From contig NZ_JAIVKN010000003.1 of assembly GCF_020524025.1 (NCBI RefSeq), forward strand, positions 248,001-312,000: a stretch of DNA of 64,000 bases. The letters are read 5' to 3'. This document shows positions 18,575 to 27,473 of the stretch, in pieces (positions within the stretch are counted from its first letter, which is position 1; every line of letters starts with the position of its first letter). The translations under genes and the position numbers were made by a program. This DNA is from Halobacillus litoralis. GTDB taxonomy: Bacteria > Bacillota > Bacilli > Bacillales > Halobacillaceae. Under the pieces are notes generated by a model. That model did no database searches. It saw only the letters and a list, made by a program, of their open reading frames with translations, and was not told the DNA's origin.

Positions 18575-19675
18575 CTATATCAGTGACTCTCTTAATGATA
18601 CTTTTACTCCCTCCGGCACGTGGGCTGTTACTGTAATACCACCTTCAGGGATGGTCACCCATCCCAGACCAGAAAAGACGATATCTGTTTTATCATCCTT
18701 AATCTTTAAAGTCTGCGCTTTTAATGGTGGAAGTTGATCTAAAGTTTCTTTATCAGGAGGAGTCAACAACTCTCCTAAATGATTCTTATAGAGTTCATCA
18801 GCCTTTTCTAATTTCGTACGATGAATAGATAACTCATTGGAGAAGTGACAAATGAATGAACTTCGCTCACCTGTTTCAAAATCCAGTCTGGCTAAGCCGC
18901 CAAAATATAAGGTTTGCTGTTCATTTAGTTGATACACTTTAGGTTTAACTTCTTTTCTAGGAGTAATGATCTTTAAGTCTTTATCGGACACATAATGGGC
19001 CATTTGATGACGATGAATCACGCCGGGTGTATCATAAAGGGAACTATTTTCATCTAACGGGATGTCAATGAAACCAAGCGTTGTTCCCGGGAAGTAGGAT
19101 GTCGTAATGGCATCCTTTACTCCTGATGTATTGGAGATTAATGTGTTGATAAACGTCGACTTTCCAACATTTGTAGTTCCAACTACATAAACATCTCCAC
19201 CTTCACGATAGCGCTCAATAGCTTCGGACAGTGCTTCAATTCCCTGGTTCTTCTCAGCAGAAATTAAATAGACATCTTCTACTTCCAGACCATTTTCTCT
19301 TGCTGAACGCTTTAACCAGTGCTTTACTTTCCCCTGATTCACAGATTTAGGAAGGACGTCCATTTTGTTACCGACAAGAACAACAGGATTATTACCGGTC
19401 AGGCGTTTTAACCCTGAAATAAAACTCCCATTGAAATCAAAAATATCAACGAGCTGGACGACAAGTCCTTTCGTATGACTAATCTGATTTAACATTTCAA
19501 GGAAGTCATCGTCCTGATATGGGACATCTTGTACTTCATTATAATGCTTCAAACGAAAACACCTTTTACAGATGATGTCTTCTCTTTGTAAAGCGGAAGC
19601 AGGTGCATAACCCGGTAGTTCAGGATTTGTTGTTTGGATATCCGCTCCGCATCCCTGGCATTGTATATCTGCCAT
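18575..19675 (-). CDS. yqeH: YqeH, circularly permuted GTPase for 30S assembly
   Basis: Ribosome-biogenesis GTPase. N-terminal zinc finger CQGCG...CKRC, then the permuted order: G4 NKMDVLP comes before G1 GTTNVGKSTFIN and G3 DTPG. The frame extends upstream to 19723, but the ATG at 19675 lies after GAGGAG and gives 366 residues. It overlaps the yqeG stop by one base (TAATG). Confidence 0.95.
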   Translation of the reverse strand: MADIQCQGCGADIQTTNPELPGYAPASALQREDIICKRCFRLKHYNEVQDVPYQDDDFLEMLNQISHTKGLVVQLVDIFDFNGSFISGLKRLTGNNPVVLVGNKMDVLPKSVNQGKVKHWLKRSARENGLEVEDVYLISAEKNQGIEALSEAIERYREGGDVYVVGTTNVGKSTFINTLISNTSGVKDAITTSYFPGTTLGFIDIPLDENSSLYDTPGVIHRHQMAHYVSDKDLKIITPRKEVKPKVYQLNEQQTLYFGGLARLDFETGERSSFICHFSNELSIHRTKLEKADELYKNHLGELLTPPDKETLDQLPPLKAQTLKIKDDKTDIVFSGLGWVTIPEGGITVTAHVPEGVKVSLRESLI

Positions 19676-20199
19676 TATTGATCTCTCCTCTGCCATGTGA
19701 TTTTTCCTCTTCTTCTCATCCAATTCAGGATCCGTCGTTCGATCTTTCTGTTGATTTTCGTAAAGAACCCATCTGTCTGTACAATTGGAACAACCAATAT
19801 TGTATGAAAACCGGCTGAGTTTCCACCAAGTACATCCGTTAACAGCTGATCACCAATGACAGCTATTTCATCCTTGTTTAGGTTCATCTGCTTCTGTGCT
19901 TTTTTAAATGCCTTAGAAAGCGGCTTTCTGGCACTATAAATAAAGCTTGCATCTAAAGGTTCAGAAAAAAGTTTGACACGGGTTTCGTTATTATTGGAAG
20001 CGATCGTTACCTGAATCCCGTGATCGTCCATCTTTTCAAACCATCGTTTTATATCTTCTGTCGCATCCGGGACATCCCAGGCGACCAACGTGTTATCTAA
20101 ATCTGTAATGACACCTCTAATTCCTTTTGCTTTTAATTGCTCAGGATCAATATCAAAAACACTCGGTACATGTTCATCTGGCAAAAATTTATTCAGCAT
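19675..20199 (-). CDS. yqeG: YqeG, HAD-IIIA family phosphatase
   Basis: 174 residues. HAD motif I DLDNTLVAWD, motif II VTIASNNNE, lysine in RKPLSKAFKK, and motif GDQLLTDVLGG. Substrate not settled; related to mitochondrial PGP phosphatases. First gene of the cluster; ATG after GGAGTGAG. Confidence 0.93.
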   Translation of the reverse strand: MLNKFLPDEHVPSVFDIDPEQLKAKGIRGVITDLDNTLVAWDVPDATEDIKRWFEKMDDHGIQVTIASNNNETRVKLFSEPLDASFIYSARKPLSKAFKKAQKQMNLNKDEIAVIGDQLLTDVLGGNSAGFHTILVVPIVQTDGFFTKINRKIERRILNWMRRRGKITWQRRDQ

Positions 20200-20324
20200 T
20201 TACTCACTCCATCTCTTATACAACGGCAAAATCTCCTTCACCATCATATACAAAATTTAACGATGTTTCAAAAAGAGTATAATTAAGAACATAAATCGTT
20301 CGACAAATACCGACATAATCGGGG

Positions 20325-20423
20325 TGTGGATAAGTTTATACACAATTTCCACACGTCTGCTCCTTTGTTATAGCTCAAGGAAGCCAATTTTCACAAAAGT
20401 TATCTACAATTTCTTGTAGATAA
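20325..20423. promoter_or_regulatory. DnaA-box cluster upstream of sda
   Basis: Four 9-base sites: TGTGGATAA (20325-20333, perfect, reverse), TTATACACA (20336-20344), TTATCTACA (20400-20408) and TGTAGATAA (20415-20423). The last two form a perfect 11-base inverted repeat around TTTC. In B. subtilis sda is activated by DnaA through such boxes. The rest of 20200-20520 holds no gene. Confidence 0.85.
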
Positions 20424-20520
20424 CTTCCATATTGTGGCGAATTTATGCTCGTGATAAGGTTAGAATACACTAAAAAATTGTTCGTTGATCGACTTCAATT
20501 TAGCGGGAGGTGACTGTCAC

Positions 20521-20688
20521 ATGGGTGACAGCGGCATGAAGCAATTATCTGATTCCCTATTAATACAATCTTACCACAAAGCCATTGAACTCAATCTTTC
20601 TGAAGATTTTATTACACAGATAAAAGAAGAAATTAAGAAACGATCCATCCAGCACCTTTTGGAAAAGAGTATCTCAAGGGTTGGGTGA
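20521..20688 (+). CDS. sda: Sporulation checkpoint inhibitor Sda
   Basis: Small helical-hairpin protein that inhibits the histidine kinase KinA when replication is disturbed, delaying sporulation. Core MKQLSDSLLIQSYHKAIELN followed by LSEDFITQIKEEIKKRS matches B. subtilis Sda. The ATG at 20521 lies 7 bases after GGGAGGTGA (55 residues); a later in-frame ATG at 20536 would give 50. DnaA boxes upstream support the call. Confidence 0.93.
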   Translation: MGDSGMKQLSDSLLIQSYHKAIELNLSEDFITQIKEEIKKRSIQHLLEKSISRVG

Positions 20689-20732
20689 CCCTTATTAAAC
20701 ATGACATAAATCGACTTTTATTAATGAAACCT

Positions 20733-20764
20733 CGTTCATCCAGCAGAATGAGCGTTTTTTTTTT
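20733..20764 (+). terminator. sda terminator
   Basis: CGTTCAT / ATGAGCG stem with 8-base loop and a run of ten T. Confidence 0.85.
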
Positions 20765-20776
20765 GAACTTTTTTAT

Positions 20777-20806
20777 TTGGATAAATGATGTGTCTCTTCT
20801 TATATA
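20777..20806 (+). promoter_or_regulatory. Possible sigma-A promoter of the mrp operon
   Basis: TTGGAT (20777-20782), 18-base spacer, TATATA (20801-20806). A small hairpin GGCTGT-N8-ACAGCC (20826-20845) follows in the leader. Nothing else seen between sda and mrpA. Confidence 0.4.
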
Positions 20807-20959
20807 TAAGGGAAGACTAAGATAAGGCTGTCCCGCCATACAGCCGGTATGCTACAGTTGAATAATCAACCTTTTTTTGATTACAATTGAATGGATACAT
20901 TGCTGCAATCATCCTAACAATAAATAGATGAAACTTACGTCAAGGGAGGAACAATCCAC

Positions 20960-23296
20960 ATGCTGGTGGCTGTATTATTACCTTTTATCATTGCTATTTT
21001 CATTCCATTTTTAAGTAGATGGAAAGATAAATTACACACAGGTTTTTTTGTAACTATTGTACCTGTGATCATTTTTATTTATTTTGTCCGCTTTTTAGGA
21101 ACAGGATTTGAACCTATTGTCCAAGAGTACTCCTGGATTCCATCGCTGGATATCAATATGGTCTTTCACCTTGATGGTCTAAGCCTGCTTTTTGTCCTAT
21201 TAATCAGCGGCATCGGTTCCCTAGTTGCCTTCTATTCGGTTTTTTACTTACATAAATCGGAGCAACTGGGTCATTTTTATGTATACTTCCTAATCTTTAT
21301 GGGTTCTATGCTGGGAGTCGTACTCTCAGATAACGTCTTCGCGTTATACAGCTTTTGGGAATTTACTTCTCTTTCTTCCTTTCTATTGATCGGATTCTGG
21401 AATTATAAAAAAGAATCAAGGTATGGAGCATTAAAATCAATGCTTATAACCGTATTTGGTGGATTGAGTTTACTGGGTGCTCTTATTTTCATGAGTGTCT
21501 TAACAAATACAACAAGCATTCAAGGGATGATTGACCAGCAGCAATTAATATTAAATAATGAGTATTTCCCGCTCATTCTAACCCTTTTACTATTGGGTGC
21601 ATTCACAAAATCCGCCCAGTTCCCATTCCACATCTGGTTACCGGATGCCATGGAGGCGCCAACCCCTGTAAGTGCTTATCTGCACTCAGCCACAATGGTA
21701 AAAGCAGGAATTTATTTAGTAGCCAGATACTCTCCAATGCTTTCAGCAAACGAATGGTTCTTTATCATTGTTTCTACTGCAGGAATAGTTACGTTGTGCT
21801 GGGGATCCTATATGGCCGTTCGTCAGACTGATTTAAAAGGAATTTTAGCCTTTTCCACTATTAGTCAGCTGGGCATGATAATGGCGATGCTCGGTTTCGG
21901 AACAAAAGTAGCCATTTTCGGAGCTGTCTTTCATATTCTGAACCACGCAACATTTAAAGGAAGTCTCTTTATGATAGCGGGTATTGTTGATCATGAAGCC
22001 GGTACAAGGGATATAAGAAAGCTGGGAGGGCTTATGACCTTTATGCCAATTACGGCCACCCTCGCTGTTCTAGCTTCCTTCTCTATGGCCGGAGTTCCTT
22101 TACCGTTCCTTAATGGGTTCTACAGTAAAGAACTTTTCTTTGATGCTTCGTTACATTTAGAAGCAGCCTCTACAGGGTTTACTGGTTTCTTTATGACTAT
22201 TGTTCCTTATTTGGCTGTGTTCGGCAGTATCTTTACGTTTGTCTATTCCATGTACTTTTTCTTCGGAACGTTCCGCGGAAAAGCACATTTGGAAGAATTG
22301 CCGAAGAAGCCTCATGAAGCTCCCATTGGAATGCTTGTCTCCCCAATCATTCTGGTTGCAGGCGTCATTCTTATCGGGCTGTTTCCAAATGTAGTTAATG
22401 AACCTTTCATCGCCCATGCTGCTGAATCAGTCAAGGGCATGGCTTTAGAAGAAAAACACCTTAAGTTCTGGCATGGAATCGTTCCACCGTTCATTATGTC
22501 ACTAGCCGTATTGGTTTTCGGTACCATTCTTGCTCTTTCAAGAAAAGTATGGACACCTGTGTATCGTTTTGTCCCAGGAGTTCTAAGTGCAAACAAAGTC
22601 TATGATGGATTGGTGGATCGTGTTGAAAGTTATTCTGAAACCATTACTAAAGGCTATATGAATGGATCGCTCGGCCGCTATGTCAGGCTTATTCTAGCAG
22701 CCATTATCGTTACGACCTTTGCCTTTATGGCCATTACCGGCGGGTTTAAAATTGACACATCAAACCTGTCCCAAATTACAGCACCTGAAATCCTGGTAGC
22801 TGTAACGATGGTTATTGCAGCTATAGGGACAGCGTTAACGAACAATAGAATAGCTGCCATTCTTATCCTGGGTGTCGTTGGATATGGTCTTTCGATGTTG
22901 TTTGTCATCTATCGCGCGCCGGATTTAGCTCTAACCCAGTTGATTGTTGAGACAGTAACCGTTGCTTTGTTCCTGCTTGTCTTTTATCACTTACCTAAAC
23001 TCAGGAAAAAAGACGAGCCAGTAAGTACAAAAGTATTGAACTTAATTATCTCCATTGGTTTTGGATCTTTAATGACAATGGTTGCAATTTCTTCCCACAG
23101 CAGTAAGCTGTTTGATTCAATTGCAGACTATTTTGTTAAAAATTCGTATAAGCTTGGCGGCGGTGATAACATCGTTAACGTCATTCTTGTTGATTTCCGT
23201 GGTTTAGATACGTTATTTGAAATCGTCGTTTTAGGTATTGCAGCTATGGCAATTTTCGGCCTCATTCGACTTAGAAAGACGAAGGGGGATGAGTAA
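20960..23296 (+). CDS. mrpA: Na+/H+ antiporter subunit MrpA
   Basis: Largest subunit of the multi-protein Mrp cation/proton antiporter, related to complex I NuoL. 778 residues, over 18 predicted helices. Conserved LYSFWEFTSLSSFLLIGFW (glutamate) and FTKSAQFPFHIWLPDAMEAP (lysine) match the proton path. A C-terminal MbhD-like domain (APEILVAVTMVIAAIGTALT) and MbhE-like segment (VILVDFRGLDTLFEIVVLG) are fused on. ATG after AAGGGAGGAA. First gene of the operon; mrpC follows after two bases, with no mrpB. Confidence 0.95.
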   Translation: MLVAVLLPFIIAIFIPFLSRWKDKLHTGFFVTIVPVIIFIYFVRFLGTGFEPIVQEYSWIPSLDINMVFHLDGLSLLFVLLISGIGSLVAFYSVFYLHKSEQLGHFYVYFLIFMGSMLGVVLSDNVFALYSFWEFTSLSSFLLIGFWNYKKESRYGALKSMLITVFGGLSLLGALIFMSVLTNTTSIQGMIDQQQLILNNEYFPLILTLLLLGAFTKSAQFPFHIWLPDAMEAPTPVSAYLHSATMVKAGIYLVARYSPMLSANEWFFIIVSTAGIVTLCWGSYMAVRQTDLKGILAFSTISQLGMIMAMLGFGTKVAIFGAVFHILNHATFKGSLFMIAGIVDHEAGTRDIRKLGGLMTFMPITATLAVLASFSMAGVPLPFLNGFYSKELFFDASLHLEAASTGFTGFFMTIVPYLAVFGSIFTFVYSMYFFFGTFRGKAHLEELPKKPHEAPIGMLVSPIILVAGVILIGLFPNVVNEPFIAHAAESVKGMALEEKHLKFWHGIVPPFIMSLAVLVFGTILALSRKVWTPVYRFVPGVLSANKVYDGLVDRVESYSETITKGYMNGSLGRYVRLILAAIIVTTFAFMAITGGFKIDTSNLSQITAPEILVAVTMVIAAIGTALTNNRIAAILILGVVGYGLSMLFVIYRAPDLALTQLIVETVTVALFLLVFYHLPKLRKKDEPVSTKVLNLIISIGFGSLMTMVAISSHSSKLFDSIADYFVKNSYKLGGGDNIVNVILVDFRGLDTLFEIVVLGIAAMAIFGLIRLRKTKGDE

Positions 23297-23298
23297 AG

Positions 23299-23637
23299 AT
23301 GGAATTTATTATGGCTATACTTGCCGGTATTCTATTTACAACCGGTGTTTATAACCTCCTTCAAAAACAGTTATTACGAATAATTATCGGCACTGGTCTT
23401 ATCTCACACGGGGCGCATCTATTTATCCTTACCATGGGAGAGTTGAAGCGTGGGGCGCCACCTGTTCTTTCCGAGGGGATTGAACAATACACAGACCCGC
23501 TCCCCCAAGCCCTGATCCTGACATCCATCGTTATCAGTTTCGGTGTGACCAGTCTTTTACTTGTATTAGCTTATCGGGCTTCTAAAATTAACGGAACCGA
23601 TAATATGGAGCAACTAAGGGGTAACGATTATGAGTAA
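23299..23637 (+). CDS. mrpC: Na+/H+ antiporter subunit MrpC
   Basis: NuoK-like three-helix subunit, 112 residues (TTGVYNLLQKQLLRIIIGTG, DPLPQALILTSIVISFGVTS). Directly after mrpA and overlapping mrpD by 8 bases, indicating coupled translation. Confidence 0.93.
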   Translation: MEFIMAILAGILFTTGVYNLLQKQLLRIIIGTGLISHGAHLFILTMGELKRGAPPVLSEGIEQYTDPLPQALILTSIVISFGVTSLLLVLAYRASKINGTDNMEQLRGNDYE

Positions 23638-25114
23638 CTTAGCAGTTTTACCAATCCTATTGCCATTACTGGCAGGGATCTTCGCAGCATTTATACACAA
23701 AAAAACAACCGTTGTACGAACGGTCTCCAAAATGCTGGCCGTTATAAACTTACTTGTTGTGGGTTTTGTATTTATTAAAGTTAAAGAACAGGGAAGTATT
23801 GTCCTTGAAGTAGGAGGCTGGGATGCACCTTTTGGGATTGTATTGGTTGGGGACCTTTTGTCCATGACACTGGTCCTTACAACAAATATCATTGCTGTTG
23901 CAAGCGTATTTTTTGCACCACAGTCTCTTAGTGAAAAGGAAGAATCCTATTACTTTTACAGTTTCTTCTTTCTTTTAATCACAGGTGTCAGCGGAGCTTT
24001 TTTAACAGGAGACCTTTTCAACCTGTTTGTATTCTTTGAGGTTCTTCTAATGGCTTCCTATGGATTAATTGTTTTAGGTAACGGAAAAGTTCAACTCAGG
24101 GAATCCATAAAATATGTACTCATCAACCTGTTTTCATCGATGCTTTTTGTTACAACCATCGCATTTCTCTACTCGGTCGTCGGCACTGTTAATATGGCCC
24201 AGATTGCTGTACGAGTGCAGGAAGTTGAACAACAGGGAATCTTGACGACCATCGCTATTTTATTGTTCTTTGTATTTGCGACCAAAGCAGCGGTCTTTCC
24301 TCTTTATTACTGGCTGCCGCGTCCTTATATTTCACCAAACCCAGTTGTTTCAGCTCTTTTTGGTGCTTTACTTACTAAAGTAGGGATTTATTCTATTCTT
24401 AGAACCTTTACTCTGATGTTTAATCAGCAAGTAGAGCTTACCCATACCCTGTTTATTTACCTGGCTGCTTTAACTATGATTTTTGGTGTTATTGGAGCAC
24501 TTTCCACCCACAACATTAAACTGATTGTGGCCTACAACATCATTCCTGCTGTCGGCTTTATGTTAATGGGAATAGGAATTTTCACTGAAGTATCCATCAG
24601 CGGAACCATTTATTACCTTGTTCACGATATGATTATTAAAGGAGTTCTTTTCCTTCTTGCAGGGGCCATCGCTTATGTAGCAGGAACCTCTGATTTACGA
24701 AAGATGGGTGGACTTATTCATCACTACCCTGTCCTGGGATGGTTAATGTTTCTCGCTTCTTTGGTGTTGGCCGGTATTCCTCCATTCAGTGGATTTATAG
24801 GAAAACTGCAGTTAATCAGAGGCGGCGTCGGGGAAGAACAAGTGATGATTATTATTGTGGCGCTGATTTCCAGTCTTCTCATTTTGTTCTCAATGATTCG
24901 TATCTTCATTCGTGGATTCTGGGGCGAAAAGACAGATATTCCTTTCCCGGAACGGAAGAGACGAGGAAATCTGATGGCTTTACCTGCTGCTGCACTGCTG
25001 ACGCTGTCTGTTCTACTCGGGGTCGGCGCAGAATGGTTCTTCCCAACTATTGAGTCCATCTCACAATATTTAATGGACCCGGAAATCTATATTGATTCTG
25101 TTTTAAAGGAGTAG
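23630..25114 (+). CDS. mrpD: Na+/H+ antiporter subunit MrpD
   Basis: NuoN/NuoM-like proton-translocating subunit, 494 residues. NLFVFFEVLLMASYGLIVLG carries the helix-5 glutamate and ATKAAVFPLYYWLPRPYISP the helix-7 lysine needed for antiport in characterised homologues. Required partner of MrpA. Co-transcribed. Confidence 0.95.
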   Translation: MSNLAVLPILLPLLAGIFAAFIHKKTTVVRTVSKMLAVINLLVVGFVFIKVKEQGSIVLEVGGWDAPFGIVLVGDLLSMTLVLTTNIIAVASVFFAPQSLSEKEESYYFYSFFFLLITGVSGAFLTGDLFNLFVFFEVLLMASYGLIVLGNGKVQLRESIKYVLINLFSSMLFVTTIAFLYSVVGTVNMAQIAVRVQEVEQQGILTTIAILLFFVFATKAAVFPLYYWLPRPYISPNPVVSALFGALLTKVGIYSILRTFTLMFNQQVELTHTLFIYLAALTMIFGVIGALSTHNIKLIVAYNIIPAVGFMLMGIGIFTEVSISGTIYYLVHDMIIKGVLFLLAGAIAYVAGTSDLRKMGGLIHHYPVLGWLMFLASLVLAGIPPFSGFIGKLQLIRGGVGEEQVMIIIVALISSLLILFSMIRIFIRGFWGEKTDIPFPERKRRGNLMALPAAALLTLSVLLGVGAEWFFPTIESISQYLMDPEIYIDSVLKE

Positions 25115-25120
25115 AAGCTG

Positions 25121-25597
25121 ATGCCTTTACAAATTGTACTGAATATCGTGATTGCAATCATGTGGATGTTCCTCAGTGAAACGTACAACTTCACCACGTT
25201 CTTTGTAGGATATATCTTAGGAATCATTCTTCTATTCGTATTGCAGCGATTTGTCCCGGATTCTTTTTACATGAAGCGCGCATGGAAGTTCTTCTTATTA
25301 ATTCTATTATTCGTCAGGGAACTCGTGCTCTCGAATATTGATATCTTAAAGCACGTGTATAAACCTAAAATGGATATGCAGCCAGGGATTTTTGCTTTAC
25401 CAATCGATGTGAAGACCAATTTCGAAATTACTTTACTCGCTAACCTTATTTCTCTAACTCCAGGAACCCTTTCTGTCGTGGTAAGTGAAGACCATACAAA
25501 AATCTACATTCACGCGATGGACATGCCGGATGTCCAGGAGTCCATTGATGAAATTAAGAATTCATTTGAAAAACAAATTATGGAGGTGACGCGTTAG
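25121..25597 (+). CDS. mrpE: Na+/H+ antiporter subunit MrpE
   Basis: 158 residues, two or three N-terminal helices (IVLNIVIAIMWMFLSETYNF) and a cytosolic part (LLANLISLTPGTLSVVVSED) typical of MrpE/MnhE. Ends one base before mrpF. Confidence 0.94.
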   Translation: MPLQIVLNIVIAIMWMFLSETYNFTTFFVGYILGIILLFVLQRFVPDSFYMKRAWKFFLLILLFVRELVLSNIDILKHVYKPKMDMQPGIFALPIDVKTNFEITLLANLISLTPGTLSVVVSEDHTKIYIHAMDMPDVQESIDEIKNSFEKQIMEVTR

Positions 25598-25909
25598 ATG
25601 GAGTCAATCTTAGATGTAACTCAAACGCTGATCCGCACTTCAGCAATGATTGCAATCATTGCTGTCGCCATTTCCGTTATCCTCTTGATCTACAGAGCAA
25701 TTCTGGGCCCTACAAATCCGGATAGAGCCGTTGCACTGGATATCATAGGAATCAATCTAATGGCTTTAGCAGGTTTAATCGCCATCCTGCTCATCACGAC
25801 AAAATTCAACGATGTTGTTCTTCTAATAGGAATCTTACTGTTTATTGGTACGGTTGCTCTGGCGAAATTCTTAGAAAAGGGTGTTATCATTGAGCGGGAC
25901 TTGGATTAA
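25598..25909 (+). CDS. mrpF: Na+/H+ antiporter subunit MrpF
   Basis: 103 residues, three helices, with the YRAILGPTNPDRAVALD family block between helices one and two. ATG directly after the mrpE stop; the AGGTGACG ribosome site lies in the mrpE end. Confidence 0.94.
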   Translation: MESILDVTQTLIRTSAMIAIIAVAISVILLIYRAILGPTNPDRAVALDIIGINLMALAGLIAILLITTKFNDVVLLIGILLFIGTVALAKFLEKGVIIERDLD

Positions 25910-26276
25910 CTTAATATTCGATATTACCATTTGTCTATCTCTATTGATCGGTGCCTTTTTCCTTATATCCGGATCTATAGGAATCTTACGCTTTCCTGAT
26001 GTCTATACCCGCTTACATGCAGCTACTAAAAGTTCTACGCTTGGTGTAGCCGGGATTATGATTGGTGCATTTCTTTTCCATTATGTAGAGCATGACATTG
26101 TCAGCGGCAAGCTTCTTCTCGGTATTTTCTTTGTCCTATTGACCGCTCCCGTATCCGGTCACATGATCTCACGGGCAGCCTATCGAGCAGGCGTTCCTCT
26201 GTGGGAGAAGAGTGTAAAAGATGAATATGCGGAAGTGTTGAAAGAAGAGCAGAAAAAGCAGGCACAGGACTCTTAA
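25890..26276 (+). CDS. mrpG: Na+/H+ antiporter subunit MrpG
   Basis: Three-helix subunit with the family block GSIGILRFPDVYTRLHAATK. The frame opens with a GTG at 25881, which abuts AAAAGG; the TTG at 25890, 6 bases after AAGGGTG, is better spaced (128 residues), but the choice is open. Overlaps mrpF by about 20 bases. Last gene of the operon. Confidence 0.92.
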   Translation: MSGTWINLIFDITICLSLLIGAFFLISGSIGILRFPDVYTRLHAATKSSTLGVAGIMIGAFLFHYVEHDIVSGKLLLGIFFVLLTAPVSGHMISRAAYRAGVPLWEKSVKDEYAEVLKEEQKKQAQDS

Positions 26277-26285
26277 CTACAACTT

Positions 26286-26317
26286 AAAAGCCCCCATTTC
26301 GATGGGGGCTTTTTTTT
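26286..26317 (+). terminator. mrp operon terminator
   Basis: Perfect 12-base stem AAAAGCCCCCAT / ATGGGGGCTTTT with a TTCG tetraloop and eight T. Confidence 0.93.
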
Positions 26318-26419
26318 ATAGGTATGACATTTATTTTTATAATCAGACAAGCACAGACATCCCTCCCGACACATAAGTATTGTAATAGGCTCTTGCCTAA
26401 TTCTTGAGGAGGTGCGTCT

Positions 26420-27133
26420 ATGAGCAGTCTGCTCGCTTCTATCCTTTATTTCTTTAAAGAATCCCTCTTTTTCATGTCGTATGTAAAGAACCAGGCCTTC
26501 CCCAATCCTTTATCTTCAGAAGAAGAGGCTAAACAGCTTCAGTTAATGGCAGAAGGAAGTCATGAAGCACGGAACAAGTTAATCGAACATAACCTGCGCC
26601 TGGTCGCTCATATTGTGAAGAAATTCGAAAATACAAAAGAAGACTTTGAAGATTTAATATCCATAGGTACAATAGGATTGATTAAGGGGATAGAAAGTTA
26701 TTCAACAGGAAAAGGAACGAAGCTTGCCACTTACGCTGCCCGATGTATTGAGAATGAGATACTCATGCACTTAAGGTCTACAAAGAAAATGAGTAAGGAC
26801 GTATCTCTTCAAGACCCAATTGGACATGACAAGGAAGGAAATGAACTGAATCTTCTCGATATCCTACAAGCCGACGTAACGGACATTGTTGAAGAGATAC
26901 AGCTTCATATGGAGCTTGAGAAAATAAAGGACTTTATTACTGTGTTGGACGAACGAGAAAAAGAAGTGATTATTTTCAGGTATGGATTAAATCAAACGGA
27001 AGAGAAAACACAGCGGGAAATAGCTAAAGAATTAGGTATTTCCAGAAGCTATGTCTCAAGAATTGAAAAAAGAGCTCTAATGAAGATTTTTCATGAGTTT
27101 TATAAGCAAAGCAAACAAGGGAAAAATGGATAA
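26420..27133 (+). CDS. sigK: RNA polymerase sigma-K factor precursor, uninterrupted
   Basis: Late mother-cell sigma factor. The first ~20 residues form the hydrophobic pro-sequence ([19 protein letters not shown]) removed by SpoIVFB in B. subtilis. Region 2 [20 protein letters not shown] and [20 protein letters not shown]; region 4 [20 protein letters not shown]. 237 residues in one frame, so there is no skin-type element splitting the gene. ATG after GAGGAGGTG. A CATAAGTAT at 26371-26379 might be part of a sporulation promoter, but no clear -35 was seen. Confidence 0.97.
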   Translation: MSSLLASILYFFKESLFFMSYVKNQAFPNPLSSEEEAKQLQLMAEGSHEARNKLIEHNLRLVAHIVKKFENTKEDFEDLISIGTIGLIKGIESYSTGKGTKLATYAARCIENEILMHLRSTKKMSKDVSLQDPIGHDKEGNELNLLDILQADVTDIVEEIQLHMELEKIKDFITVLDEREKEVIIFRYGLNQTEEKTQREIAKELGISRSYVSRIEKRALMKIFHEFYKQSKQGKNG

Positions 27134-27135
27134 AA

Positions 27136-27174
27136 AAAAGCCACTGCCATACTTATTTATATGGAGTGGCTTTT
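27136..27174. terminator. Bidirectional terminator, sigK and yrhC
   Basis: AAAAGCCACT and CCATA pair with TATGG and AGTGGCTTTT around a short loop between convergent genes; eight T on the minus strand, four on the plus. Confidence 0.85.
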
Positions 27175-27178
27175 CGTC

Positions 27179-27406
27179 TTAATTCTCAATTAAATGCCTT
27201 TTCCATCTCTTAACCTTAAGTGTCATCAAAAAGGCCATGAATAAAGCTATTGCAATAATTGGATATAAAAACAGATAAGATTGGGTTTTATATTCAAAGA
27301 TACTGATCAGTGTACCAGCGTACAGATAACTGCTCATAATCAAGAGTGTCATAACGAAACGTTGATAATCCTGAATTTTCTTACTGAGCCATTCGGTAGT
27401 TTTCAT
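27179..27406 (-). CDS. yrhC: YrhC-like membrane protein
   Basis: 75 residues, two predicted helices (VMTLLIMSSYLYAGTLI and LYPIIAIALFMAFLMTL) flanked by basic segments. Size, topology and place after mtnN match B. subtilis YrhC, a protein of unknown function. ATG after AGGAGGTGG. Confidence 0.75.
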   Translation of the reverse strand: MKTTEWLSKKIQDYQRFVMTLLIMSSYLYAGTLISIFEYKTQSYLFLYPIIAIALFMAFLMTLKVKRWKRHLIEN

Positions 27407-27473
27407 CTGCTTCCACCTCCTGCACTACATGATAATAACACATGTATGTTATCTATGGGGGTGGTAATAGCTG

